Source of the DNA: Verrucomicrobiia bacterium
GTDB lineage: Bacteria > Verrucomicrobiota > Verrucomicrobiia > JABWAM01
Direction: 5' to 3'
DNA: 35,898 bases
Assembly (NCBI GenBank): GCA_028687435.1
Contig: JAQUAF010000010.1
Span: 73,176-109,073 of the forward strand
Part shown: positions 1 to 7,948 of the stretch, one piece after another
Position numbering within the stretch: the stretch's first letter is position 1
How the letters are laid out: each line of letters opens with the position of its first letter
Notes under the pieces: model-generated
Seen by the model: only the letters and a program-made list of their open reading frames with translations
Databases searched by the model: none
Told to the model about the DNA's origin: nothing
Position numbers and translations under genes: made by a program

Positions 1-2
1 CC

Positions 3-1037
3 AAGTGGAAGCTCTATGCCAGGGAGAATGGGAATTTCAAACGGTTGCCGGGCGCTTACACCATGGCCGGGAGGGATTGTTGGTGGGGAAGATGCCGTTT
101 TTGTTCGTGGACCACCCTGTTTGCGAATTTTCGATGCCAGCCACCGGGCCGTCTGCTGGATGAAGTCGGGCATTTGATCGATTTGGGGGTGCGCGAAATT
201 TTTGACGACACAGGAACGTTTCCCACCGGCGGCTGGCTGAGCGAGTTTTGCGCGGGCATGGTTCAGCGGGGGTATCATCGAAAGGTGATGATAGGATGCA
301 ACATGATTCCCGGGGTTCTCAAGGAGGCGGATTATGAGCGCATGGCGAAGGCCGGTTTCCGTTTTTTGCTTTTCGGTCTGGAATCCGCGATTCAGACCAC
401 GCTGGACCGAGTGCACAAATTGGGGCAGGCGGATGAGATCGGGGAGTCGATGCGAATGGCCAAGAATGCCGGACTGATGCCGCATGTCACCTGCATGGTG
501 GGATATCCGTGGGAGACCCGCGAGGATGCCCGGCGAACCATCGAATTCACCCGCCGGTTGTTTGATCAGGGGTATATTGACACTTTGCAAGCGACGATTG
601 TGATTCCCTATCCCGGAACGCCGCTTTTCAAGGAATGCAAGGAGAACGGCTGGCTGCGTTCGGAAAACTGGGATGATTTCGACATGCGCAGCCCCATCAT
701 GAAGTGTCCCATTCCGGATGAGGAATTGCTGGCGATGACCCGCGGCATCTACACCAGTTTTCTGACTCCCCGTTTCATCTGGCGGCAGATTGCCGCCGTG
801 CGGAACCTGGAGGATGCCGCTTATCTGGCGCGCGGGGGCATGCGGTTGGTGGGGCATCTGTTGGACTTCAACTTTTTCGGATTGGGACAACGCCAGACGC
901 GCAAGGTTCGCCAGGCGTCGAAGGGAACCCAGACGCTTGATGAGCCTGTGAGTCCAACTCCCGCGCCCGAACCCCATGGGCGGGTGGCCCGTCCGATGCC
1001 TGCGGCCAGACAACGCAAGGCCGCTGATGGGGATTGA
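3..1037 (+). CDS. Radical SAM protein, C-terminal part (gene runs off the left edge)
   Basis: The frame is open from the first base of the window, so the true start lies to the left and an N-terminal domain (often cobalamin-binding in such proteins) may be missing. Visible residues begin with WKLYARENGNFKRLPGAYT, followed by the iron-sulfur motif in GRDCWWGRCRFCSW. The cysteine spacing there is CX4CX2C rather than the usual CX3CX2C. Downstream are typical radical SAM barrel pieces: GVREIFDDTG, GFRFLLFGLES, a glycine-rich MVGYPWET and the IPYPGTPLF loop. Radical SAM enzymes reductively cleave S-adenosylmethionine to start radical chemistry; the substrate cannot be told from this part. The last 50 or so residues are rich in Pro/Arg and look disordered. 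The next gene starts 35 bases downstream on the same strand. Confidence 0.85.
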   Translation, partial: KWKLYARENGNFKRLPGAYTMAGRDCWWGRCRFCSWTTLFANFRCQPPGRLLDEVGHLIDLGVREIFDDTGTFPTGGWLSEFCAGMVQRGYHRKVMIGCNMIPGVLKEADYERMAKAGFRFLLFGLESAIQTTLDRVHKLGQADEIGESMRMAKNAGLMPHVTCMVGYPWETREDARRTIEFTRRLFDQGYIDTLQATIVIPYPGTPLFKECKENGWLRSENWDDFDMRSPIMKCPIPDEELLAMTRGIYTSFLTPRFIWRQIAAVRNLEDAAYLARGGMRLVGHLLDFNFFGLGQRQTRKVRQASKGTQTLDEPVSPTPAPEPHGRVARPMPAARQRKAADGD

Positions 1038-1072
1038 ATTCCGGCGCCGGTTGAAATAAAAAAGGAAAGTCC

Positions 1073-1612
1073 ATGAAGGCAGACGATCATATCAAGACGT
1101 TCCCCCCCCAGTCGGTGATTATCAAAGAGGGCCAGACCAACGACAATGTCATTTATGTTCTCAACGAGGGGACCATCGGCGTTTTTAAGGGGGATGATCT
1201 GATCGCCGAGATCAAGGAGTCGGGTATTTTTTTTGGGGAGATGAGCGCTTTGCTTTCCGCGCCGAGGACGGCCACCGTGAAGGCCATGACGCATGTCAAG
1301 GTGACGGCGATTCCATTTGATTTCGACACTCTTTACTCCAAGTTTCCCGCCATTGCCAAGAAGCTGATGGTCACCCTTGCCCGGCGTTTGCAGGAGGTGA
1401 CGAGCCGGTATGACGAGACCCGGAAACGGTTGCAGGCTATTGAGAAGGATTTGTCCCGGAATGTTTACACCATGGAGCATGAGATGGAGAGTTTTCTTCA
1501 GGAATTGTCCCATGCCGAGGTGGACAAGGCCATGGCGCGCGCGGCAGTGAACCGGCAGGACGATTCGCAGCCGAAAAATGCGGGTGAAGCTGCGGGCTCG
1601 GGACAAAAATAA
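1073..1612 (+). CDS. Cyclic nucleotide-binding domain protein without HTH
   Basis: A 179-residue protein. Residues 10-115 form a CRP/PKA-type cyclic-nucleotide-binding beta barrel. The phosphate-binding cassette is visible as FFGEMSALLSAPRTATVKA (about residues 53-71), with the Gly-Glu and Pro-Arg positions expected for a cyclic nucleotide ligand. The C-terminal 60 residues are charged and helical (a probable coiled coil) and there is no DNA-binding winged helix, so this is a stand-alone sensor or anchoring protein, not a CRP-type regulator. A good ribosome binding site (AAAAAGGAAAG) lies just before the ATG. It follows the radical SAM gene by 35 bases and could be cotranscribed with it. The ligand and partner are unknown. 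Confidence 0.85.
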   Translation: MKADDHIKTFPPQSVIIKEGQTNDNVIYVLNEGTIGVFKGDDLIAEIKESGIFFGEMSALLSAPRTATVKAMTHVKVTAIPFDFDTLYSKFPAIAKKLMVTLARRLQEVTSRYDETRKRLQAIEKDLSRNVYTMEHEMESFLQELSHAEVDKAMARAAVNRQDDSQPKNAGEAAGSGQK

Positions 1613-1646
1613 AAGTTTCAGCAAATTTTATCCAGTCTGACACTGC

Positions 1647-1682
1647 TTGACTCCCGTCCATGGAGCCGTTATCCATGCGCCA
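1647..1682 (+). promoter_or_regulatory. Sigma70-like promoter with leaderless geometry before the TIM-barrel gene
   Basis: TTGACT at 1647-1652, a 17-base spacer and TATCCA at 1670-1675. The -10 box ends 7 bases before the A of the ATG at 1682, so transcription would begin at or next to the start codon. No Shine-Dalgarno sequence precedes the ATG, which fits a leaderless mRNA. The same arrangement is seen at 10191 and 28500. Confidence 0.55.
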
Positions 1683-2560
1683 TGAAACTTGGTGTCTCTT
1701 CCTACAGCTACAGCCGTCTGGTCGGTTCCGGCCAGATGAACCAACTGGACGTTCCGGCCAAGGCCAAAGAAATGGGCTTTGACGTCCTTGAATTTTCAAC
1801 CCTCAAGGTTCCGGAAGGCGAGACGCCGCTCTCCTTTGCGCCGAAGTTGCGCGAGGCGTGCGACCGGGCTGGCATTCCCGTGGCAAACTACACGATTGGG
1901 GCGGATTTCATCAATGGCTCCAACGGGAATTGGCAGGCGGAGGTGGAGCGGTTGAAGGACGAGGTGCGGGTGGCGAAGATTTTGGGCGCGCCCGGAATGC
2001 GGCATGACGCCACAAGGGGATTCGACCCCAAACACACGGGGCCGAAGGGGTTTGACGACGCGTTGCCCGCGCTGATCAAAGGGTGCCGCGCGGTCACGGA
2101 ATTTGCGGCCGGAATGGGAATCAAGACCATGGTGGAAAACCACGGTTTCTTTTGCCAGGACAGCGAGAGGGTCGAGAAACTGGTCAATGGCGTAAATCAT
2201 TCGAATTTCGGTTTGCTGGTGGACATGGGGAATTTTCTGTGCGCCGACGAGGATCCCGGCCTGGCGGTGGGACGCTTGATGCCATACGCGATTCATTGTC
2301 ATACCAAGGATTTTCATGTGAAACCCGGAAACGGGCAGAATCCTGGCAAGGGCTGGTTCCAGTCCCGCGGCGGCAACTGGTTGCGCGGCTCCATCATCGG
2401 CCACGGCGACGTGCCGGTGGTGCAATGCCTTCGGATCATGAAGCGGGCCGGTTACGACGGCGTGTTGTCGATCGAGTTCGAGGGGCTGGAGGATGTGCTG
2501 ACCGGGATTGCCATGGGACTCGAAAACCTCCGCCGCTTTGTCGCAGAAACGGGGTGTTGA
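1682..2560 (+). CDS. Sugar phosphate isomerase/epimerase-like TIM-barrel protein
   Basis: A 292-residue protein of the xylose-isomerase-like TIM-barrel (AP endonuclease 2) superfamily. It starts MKLGVSSYSYSRL, with the first barrel strand at the N-terminus as usual. Candidate metal ligands occur in the expected order: Glu in KTMVENHGF, Asp in LLVDMGNF, His in IHCHTKDFH and Glu in VLSIEFEGLE. Relatives isomerise or epimerise sugars, inositol derivatives or hydroxypyruvate; the substrate here cannot be assigned. There is no signal peptide, so it should be cytosolic. It appears to have its own leaderless-type promoter. The next gene is convergent (ends at 2641), and the 80-base gap holds only a weak 5-bp GCAGG/CCTGC hairpin. 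Confidence 0.8.
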   Translation: MKLGVSSYSYSRLVGSGQMNQLDVPAKAKEMGFDVLEFSTLKVPEGETPLSFAPKLREACDRAGIPVANYTIGADFINGSNGNWQAEVERLKDEVRVAKILGAPGMRHDATRGFDPKHTGPKGFDDALPALIKGCRAVTEFAAGMGIKTMVENHGFFCQDSERVEKLVNGVNHSNFGLLVDMGNFLCADEDPGLAVGRLMPYAIHCHTKDFHVKPGNGQNPGKGWFQSRGGNWLRGSIIGHGDVPVVQCLRIMKRAGYDGVLSIEFEGLEDVLTGIAMGLENLRRFVAETGC

Positions 2561-2640
2561 CGCGGGGATAAAAATGCAGGTTCACGCCATGCCTGCCTTG
2601 GAAATGAAATCTGCGGAATCCGGGTAAAATGACGCTGCGG

Positions 2641-3375
2641 TCATTGCCTGGTCCGGTTGTCCTCGTCCTCGATGGTTTCGAATTCGCCTCGGAGGGCATC
2701 GAAGATTTTTGAGGAGCGGGCCAGCAGCCACGAACCGAGCATGACCAGCAACAGGACAGCCGCGGCGATGGCGACATAGAGGATGACTTGGGAGGAGTTG
2801 AATTTGCCGGCGCTGCTGCCGACCAGAGTCAGGGGAATGGCCTCCGGAAGGAGGCCGAACAGAGACCCCAGCAGGAAGTCACGGTGCCGGACCCTGGAGA
2901 CGCCGAGGAAAAGATTGATGAGCAGTCCGCTGATGGGCAACTGGCGCACCAGGAAAATGGTGAGGGCCGGGCGTTTGCCAAAGATTTCGTGGATATGGCC
3001 CAAGGCCGGGTGATGGCGCAACACCCAATCCCGTCCCCCCCAGCGCACAAAAAGGAAAATGGTGTAATATCCCATGAGGGTTGCAGCCTGTGTCCAGATC
3101 AATCCCTCGCCAAAGCCATAAACCATGCCGCCCAACGGACAGAAGGCGAGCCGGGGCAGTCCCGCTGCAACCAGCGCAAAAACTGCAAAAAGGAAGATAA
3201 ACCGGCCCGGCCAACCGAAGCTTTTCAACCATTCCTTGATTTCATGGGCCTGGCTGAGGTGGCTTTTGAGAGGGGTGAGATAGATGATGGCCACCCCCAG
3301 CAGCAGGAGGCCGAAGACCACCATGGTTTTGACGGGAATCGCGGATTTGTGATGGGGATGAGGGGGAAGGGCCAT
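2641..3375 (-). CDS. TVP38/TMEM64 (VTT/DedA-like) family membrane protein
   Basis: A 244-residue integral membrane protein. Hydrophobic segments include TMVVFGLLLLGVAIIYLTPL, FIFLFAVFALVAAGLPRLAF, a segment around LIWTQAATLMGYYTIFLFV, and a C-terminal helix VILYVAIAAAVLLLVMLGSW. The VTT-family signature is seen in the glycine-rich CPLGGMVYGFGEG and in FLVRQLPISGLLINLFLGVSRV followed by FGLLPEAIP. These proteins are thought to act in lipid transport or membrane homeostasis; the function here is unproven. I chose the ATG at 3375 (MALPPHPHHKS) because longer reading frames would run into argH, which ends at 3380. The 4-base gap suggests cotranscription with argH. The C-terminal tail is acidic. 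Confidence 0.8.
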   Translation of the reverse strand: MALPPHPHHKSAIPVKTMVVFGLLLLGVAIIYLTPLKSHLSQAHEIKEWLKSFGWPGRFIFLFAVFALVAAGLPRLAFCPLGGMVYGFGEGLIWTQAATLMGYYTIFLFVRWGGRDWVLRHHPALGHIHEIFGKRPALTIFLVRQLPISGLLINLFLGVSRVRHRDFLLGSLFGLLPEAIPLTLVGSSAGKFNSSQVILYVAIAAAVLLLVMLGSWLLARSSKIFDALRGEFETIEDEDNRTRQ

Positions 3376-3379
3376 TGAA

Positions 3380-4789
3380 TCATTCCCCGGAAACGCGGCG
3401 CAGGAGTTTTTTCCATCGCTGAAGCTGGGCTTCGACTTGCCGGGGGCCTGGCGCTCCAAACAAACGGTTGCGGGTTTCCAATGCGTTGTCCAAACGCAGA
3501 ATCCTGGCGGCGTCCGTCAGGCCAGGATGGACTTTTTTCCACTCGCCGCGTGTGAGATCCAGCAGGGTTTTGTCTTGCTGTTCGGCAAGTTGGACGGCCG
3601 CGCCCACGAGATGGTGGGCTTTGCGGAAGGGCAGGCCGCGTTTGACCAGATGATCGGCCAGTTCGGTGGCGAGAAGATTGGGGTCTTGCACGGCGCGCAG
3701 GCAGGCTTCCGGATTGAAACAGGTTGCGTCGAGCATGCCGGCAAAAACCTCCAGGGTGGAGCGGAGGGTGCCGGCGGAATCGAACAGGGGCGGTTTGTCT
3801 TCCTGCAGATCGCGGTTGTAGGTCATGGGCAGGCCCTTGAGCATGGTCAACAGAGTGGTGAGATTGCCAATAAGCCGCCCGGACTTGCCCCGTCCCAGTT
3901 CGGCGACATCGGGATTCTTCTTTTGCGGCATGAGGGATGATCCGGTGGTGTGGGAATCGCCGATGCGAATGAAGGCGAATTCAGCGCTGGACCAAAGGAT
4001 CAGATCCTCGGCAAGACGGGAAAGATGAATGCCCGCAAGCGCGGCGACAAAAAGAAATTCGGCGACGAAATCCCGGTCGCTCACGGCGTCCATGGAGTTG
4101 GCCATGGGTTCGCGGAATTCCAGCAGCCGGGCGGTCATCCGGCGGTCCAGGGGAAGGCTGCTGCCGGCGAGGGCGCCCGCGCCTAACGGACAAACGTTGG
4201 CGCGTTGGACGGCGTCGCGGAAACGGCTCCGGTCGCGGGCCAGCATCTCCACATAAGCCAGCAAATGGTGGGCGGCCAGGACGGGTTGTGCGCGTTGGAG
4301 ATGGGTGTAGCCGGGAATGGGCAGGAAATCGCGGCTGCCACGGCGCTTCGCTCGCGCAGCCAGCTTGAGAAGGCTTTGTTGAAGGTTTTTCAGTCCCTTG
4401 TCCAAAGCCGCCGACTGGTCGCGAACCCACAGACGCAAATCGGTGGCAACCTGGTCGTTGCGGCTGCGTCCGGTATGAAGCTTTGCCGCGGCCGGAACCC
4501 GCCGGGTCAGGGCGGATTCGATGTTCATATGCACGTCCTCCAATTCCATTTTCCAGCGGAATTGTCCCCTGGCGATTTCCCGGAGGATGATTTGAAGGCC
4601 CTTGATGATCCGGTCCCGTTCCCGCCGGGTGATGATGCCGGTTTTGGCCAGCATGGTGGCATGGGCGATGGAACCGGCGATATCCTGGGGATAAAGGCGC
4701 CAATCGAAGGAAATGGATTCCGAATAGCGTTGGACGGCGGCATCCGGGCCGGCGGCAAAGCGTCCGCTGCGGGAAATGGGGGTGCTCAT
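3380..4789 (-). CDS. argH: Argininosuccinate lyase
   Basis: A 469-residue protein of normal length for ArgH, which splits argininosuccinate into arginine and fumarate in the last step of arginine synthesis. The fumarase/aspartase superfamily signature GSSLMPQKKNPD is at residues 283-294 and carries the mobile catalytic serine loop. KLHTGRSRNDQVATD is at about 103-117, and the catalytic histidine is in YTHLQRAQPV (His163). Start MSTPISRSGRF. It lies between rarA upstream (65-base gap) and the TVP38-like gene downstream (4-base gap), all on the minus strand. No other arginine gene is in the window. Confidence 0.95.
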   Translation of the reverse strand: MSTPISRSGRFAAGPDAAVQRYSESISFDWRLYPQDIAGSIAHATMLAKTGIITRRERDRIIKGLQIILREIARGQFRWKMELEDVHMNIESALTRRVPAAAKLHTGRSRNDQVATDLRLWVRDQSAALDKGLKNLQQSLLKLAARAKRRGSRDFLPIPGYTHLQRAQPVLAAHHLLAYVEMLARDRSRFRDAVQRANVCPLGAGALAGSSLPLDRRMTARLLEFREPMANSMDAVSDRDFVAEFLFVAALAGIHLSRLAEDLILWSSAEFAFIRIGDSHTTGSSLMPQKKNPDVAELGRGKSGRLIGNLTTLLTMLKGLPMTYNRDLQEDKPPLFDSAGTLRSTLEVFAGMLDATCFNPEACLRAVQDPNLLATELADHLVKRGLPFRKAHHLVGAAVQLAEQQDKTLLDLTRGEWKKVHPGLTDAARILRLDNALETRNRLFGAPGPRQVEAQLQRWKKLLRRVSGE

Positions 4790-4854
4790 AAACTACGGAT
4801 GAACAGGTTTGAGGCGGGATGCAAGAAAGAAGCGTTTCGCCATGGTTCAGAGGT

Positions 4855-6177
4855 TCAGGGTCCAAGTTTTTTCAAGGAGGCCAGATATTCCTTGATTTTC
4901 TTTTCGCGGCCCATCTCGGTTGGGGCATAATATTTTTTTGAGGCGGGCATGTATTCCTGTTTGACGTAATGGCCGGGATGGTCGTGAGCGTATTGGTACC
5001 CCTTGTGTCCAAGCTTTTCAGCGCCCTTGTAGTGGGTGTCGCGCAGGTGTTTGGGCACCTCGAGCAGACGGCCCGCCCTGACATCGTCGAGAGCGGCGTC
5101 GATGCCGGCGATGGAGGAATTGCTTTTGGGGGCTGTGGCAAGGTAGAGGGTGGTTTCGGCGAGAGGAATGCGGGCTTCGGGCATGCCGATGAGTTCGACG
5201 ATTTGGAAACAGGCGTTGGCAAGCAGAAGTCCAACCGGATCGGCCAGGCCGATGTCCTCGGCGGCCAGAATGGCAAGACGGCGCGCAATGAAACGGGGAT
5301 CTTCGCCGGCATAAAGCATCTTGGCCAGCCAATAGAGGCTGGCATCGGGATCGCTGCCCCGGACGCTTTTGATGAAGGCCGAGATGGTGTCGTAATGGGC
5401 GTCCTCATCCGCATCGTAGAGCACGGCTTTTTTTTGGATGGATTCCTCGGCAACGGGGAGTGTGACATGAATGCAACCGCCGGATCCGGGTGGTGTGGTC
5501 AGCACGGCGATTTCCAAGGCGTTCAAGGCGCGGCGGGCGTCGCCGTCGCTGACCTTGGCCAGATGCGCAAGGGCTTCCGGGTCGAGTTGAAGGTTCAGTT
5601 TGCCAAAGCCGCGTTCCGGATCTTTGGCGGCCCGGTTCAGAAGTTGAATGATGTCGTCCGCAGCCAGGGGTTTGAGTTCGAAGATTTGGGAGCGGGAGAC
5701 CAGGGCTTGGATGACAAAGAAGAAAGGGTTGTGGGTGGTGGCGCCGATCAAGGCAAGCGATCCGGATTCAATGTCGGGCAAAAGGACATCCTGCTGGGCT
5801 TTGTTGAGACGGTGGATTTCGTCGAGAAAAAGGATGGTTTTGCGTCCGCTGGTGGCGCCGCGATTGGCGGCGCCGGCGATGACTTTGCGAATGTCGGCCA
5901 CGGAGGCTTCCACACCGCTGAGCCGTTCAAAATGGCTTTGGGTGGCCTGGGCCATGACCATGGCGACCGAGGTTTTGCCGATGCCGGGCGGACCGTAAAG
6001 AATGAGCGATTGGATGCGGCCAGCTTCCACCGCCCGCCGGAGCAGTTTGCCGGGCCCAAGAATGTGCTGTTGTCCGGCGATCTCATCCAGGGTGCGCGGG
6101 CGCATCCGGGCCGCCAAAGGGGCCCGGGCGTCGGGTTGGCCGCCGGATGGAGATTGTTGAAACAGATCGCCGCTCAT
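4855..6177 (-). CDS. rarA: Replication-associated recombination protein RarA (MgsA), AAA+ ATPase
   Basis: From the ATG at 6177 (MSGDLFQQSP) the protein has 440 residues, typical of RarA. The Walker A motif is GPPGIGKT (62-69) and the Walker B motif is ILFLDEIHR (about 115-123). A sensor-like IGATTHNPFF and the RarA C-terminal oligomerisation region (HYDTISAFIKSVRGSDPDAS, and the AEDIGLADP segment) follow. The family acts at stalled replication forks and is related to clamp-loader ATPases. The frame stays open a further 59 codons upstream, but that stretch is the translated repeat element at 6298-6466, so the internal ATG with a CAGGG-type ribosome site is preferred. It is the first gene of a rarA-argH-TVP38 run. 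Confidence 0.93.
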   Translation of the reverse strand: MSGDLFQQSPSGGQPDARAPLAARMRPRTLDEIAGQQHILGPGKLLRRAVEAGRIQSLILYGPPGIGKTSVAMVMAQATQSHFERLSGVEASVADIRKVIAGAANRGATSGRKTILFLDEIHRLNKAQQDVLLPDIESGSLALIGATTHNPFFFVIQALVSRSQIFELKPLAADDIIQLLNRAAKDPERGFGKLNLQLDPEALAHLAKVSDGDARRALNALEIAVLTTPPGSGGCIHVTLPVAEESIQKKAVLYDADEDAHYDTISAFIKSVRGSDPDASLYWLAKMLYAGEDPRFIARRLAILAAEDIGLADPVGLLLANACFQIVELIGMPEARIPLAETTLYLATAPKSNSSIAGIDAALDDVRAGRLLEVPKHLRDTHYKGAEKLGHKGYQYAHDHPGHYVKQEYMPASKKYYAPTEMGREKKIKEYLASLKKLGP

Positions 6178-6297
6178 ATTTCGACCCTGCCATGTCCCGG
6201 AGGGGCTGTCCAGATTCCATTGAATCTTGTGCCTGGGGATTTGAACTGTTACAAGGAGCTGAATACTGAGGGGAAATATGTTCGACGATAAATTAAA

Positions 6298-6466
6298 TCC
6301 CGCCTTGGGCGGGACAACTGCTCGACGTTCGGCGCTCGATCCGCCTTCGCCCAAGCGCTTCGGCGAGACAAGCGCTCGACGCAGAGAACCGGCAAGGCGG
6401 TGCGGGAGCCCCGCCCTCCATTGTTTTTATGGCAAAATAAACGGAGGGCGGGGCTCCCGCACCGCC
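6298..6466. repeat. Palindromic interspersed element with a perfect 24-bp inverted repeat
   Basis: The spacer between rarA and the Sel1 gene holds a compound GC-rich element. At 6298-6314 is a 7-bp stem (TCCCGCC/GGCGGGA) with a TTG loop. At 6396-6419 and 6443-6466 are two 24-base arms that are exact reverse complements, separated by an A/T-rich 23-base loop. The arms contain the core GGGAGCCCCGCCCTCC. Between the hairpins lies a stretch with repeated GCGCTCGA-type words. This is REP- or MITE-like in form. It sits between divergent genes and would also fold as a strong RNA hairpin just upstream of the ATG at 6476. No transposase is nearby. Confidence 0.75.
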
Positions 6467-6475
6467 GTATCCAAG

Positions 6476-7948
6476 ATGAGAAGTTTTGTGAGATGGCGTA
6501 TGTTTTATCTGCTGTTTTTTTTGGGCGTGATGAATGGGGTGTCCGCCGCCGAAAAAGATCCTTGGTATGGGCGTCCTCTTGAGGAGGTGAAAAACTTTGC
6601 GGAAGGGGGGATGGCTTCCGCGCAGCGAACCATGGGGATGCGTTACGATCGGGGGGACGGCGTGGCAAAAAATCTTTTGGAGGCGGCCAAGTGGTATGCC
6701 AAGGCCGCGGAGCAGGGGGATGCCATTGCCCAGCATTATTTGTCCACCATGTATTTGATGGGCGAAGGGGTGGCAAAGAATCCGGAGGAGGCGCTGAAAT
6801 GGGCCAGGCGTTCCGCGGAACAGGGGTATCCGTCGGCCGAATCCAATCTGGGGGCGTTTTATGCCAATGGTGTCGGAGTGGAAAAAAACTTTTCGGAGGC
6901 GGTCAAATGGTATCGCCGCGGCGCCGGACATGGCGACCCGGTGGGGCAGCATAATCTCGGGCTTTGCCATGTTGAGGGACAGGGGGTGGAGAAAAATCCT
7001 GGCGAAGCGTTCAAGTGGTTCCAACGATCCGCGGAAAGCGGGCATCCCGACGCCCAGGAGCGGCTGGGATGGTGTCATGAGCGGGGATGCGGAGTGAAAA
7101 CGGACAAGGAAGAGGCGATGAAGTGGTATCGCAAGGCGGCGGAACAGGGCCAGCCGGCAGCCCAGTCCCGATTGGGAGTGGCCGCGCTCAAAGGGCAGGG
7201 GGGAAAGGTTGATTCCAAGGAAGCCATGAAATGGTTTTATGCCTCGTCCATCCAAGGCGAACCGTTGGCGCAATTCCATCTTGCGCGATACTATGAGGGC
7301 GATCCGGTCTTGGGAGGAGGATCGGTCGCAAAAGATTTGGTGGAGGCGTGCGCATGGTATTCCCTCGCTTCTGAAAACGGACTGGCCCAGGCCACCACTG
7401 CTTTTGAACAGCTCAAAGCCAGGATGAGCCTGCCGCAGATCGAAAAGGTCAGCCAACGCACAAGGGATTTGAAGGATACGATTCGACAGGGGCAGGGGCG
7501 TCCGGTTGTCCTCCTGGGCGAGAACAGTCCGCCCAACATAAAAACTGGCGAATCCAAGGAGGCCAATGGGTGGACTCCCCTCATGCGAGCCATTCAGGCG
7601 GGGCAAATGGAGGTTTTCCAGCGTTTATTGAGCGGGGGCGCCAAGGTCAATGCCGGGGACAAGGACGGCTGGACAGCCTTGATGCTGGCGGCGCATTATG
7701 GCCAGACGCCGATGGTCCGGCAGTTGCTGGCCAATGGGGCGGAACCCAATGCCAAAACAATCAAGGGAACGACCGCGTTGATTGTGGCCGCCGGACGGGG
7801 GCAGAAGGAAATCGTCCAGGAATTGGTAAAAGCCGGGGCAAATCTCTATGCGCGGGACGCCGACGGAAAAACGGCCATGAAATACGCCGCCGAAAAGGAT
7901 TTCCCGGTGATTGTGGAGATTTTAAAAAAAGCGGGAGCCAGGGAATGA
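6476..7948 (+). CDS. Secreted Sel1-repeat and ankyrin-repeat protein
   Basis: A 490-residue protein from the ATG at 6476 (MRSFVRWRMFYLLFFLGVMN), which gives an arginine-rich n-region, a hydrophobic core and a likely signal cleavage after VSAA. About seven Sel1-like repeats follow (residues 35-310), with the repeating pattern GxGVxKNxxEAxKWxxxxAExG. Then come three ankyrin repeats (about 370-485), each beginning like GWTALMLAAHYGQ. Both repeat types are protein-protein interaction scaffolds; the partner is unknown. The frame is open upstream through the palindromic element, but the signal peptide argues for this start. Its stop overlaps the start of the ATP-grasp gene (ATGA at 7945-7948), so the two are probably translated in tandem. 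Confidence 0.88.
   Translation: MRSFVRWRMFYLLFFLGVMNGVSAAEKDPWYGRPLEEVKNFAEGGMASAQRTMGMRYDRGDGVAKNLLEAAKWYAKAAEQGDAIAQHYLSTMYLMGEGVAKNPEEALKWARRSAEQGYPSAESNLGAFYANGVGVEKNFSEAVKWYRRGAGHGDPVGQHNLGLCHVEGQGVEKNPGEAFKWFQRSAESGHPDAQERLGWCHERGCGVKTDKEEAMKWYRKAAEQGQPAAQSRLGVAALKGQGGKVDSKEAMKWFYASSIQGEPLAQFHLARYYEGDPVLGGGSVAKDLVEACAWYSLASENGLAQATTAFEQLKARMSLPQIEKVSQRTRDLKDTIRQGQGRPVVLLGENSPPNIKTGESKEANGWTPLMRAIQAGQMEVFQRLLSGGAKVNAGDKDGWTALMLAAHYGQTPMVRQLLANGAEPNAKTIKGTTALIVAAGRGQKEIVQELVKAGANLYARDADGKTAMKYAAEKDFPVIVEILKKAGARE

Noticed and set aside
821..1624. Minus-strand frame across the radical SAM and cyclic-nucleotide-binding genes
   Set aside because: Spans two clear plus-strand genes and has no motif.
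4969..6291. Long plus-strand open frame (440 codons) opposite rarA
   Set aside because: Antisense shadow of a well-supported AAA+ gene in GC-rich DNA; Gly/Val-rich translation without recognisable motifs.
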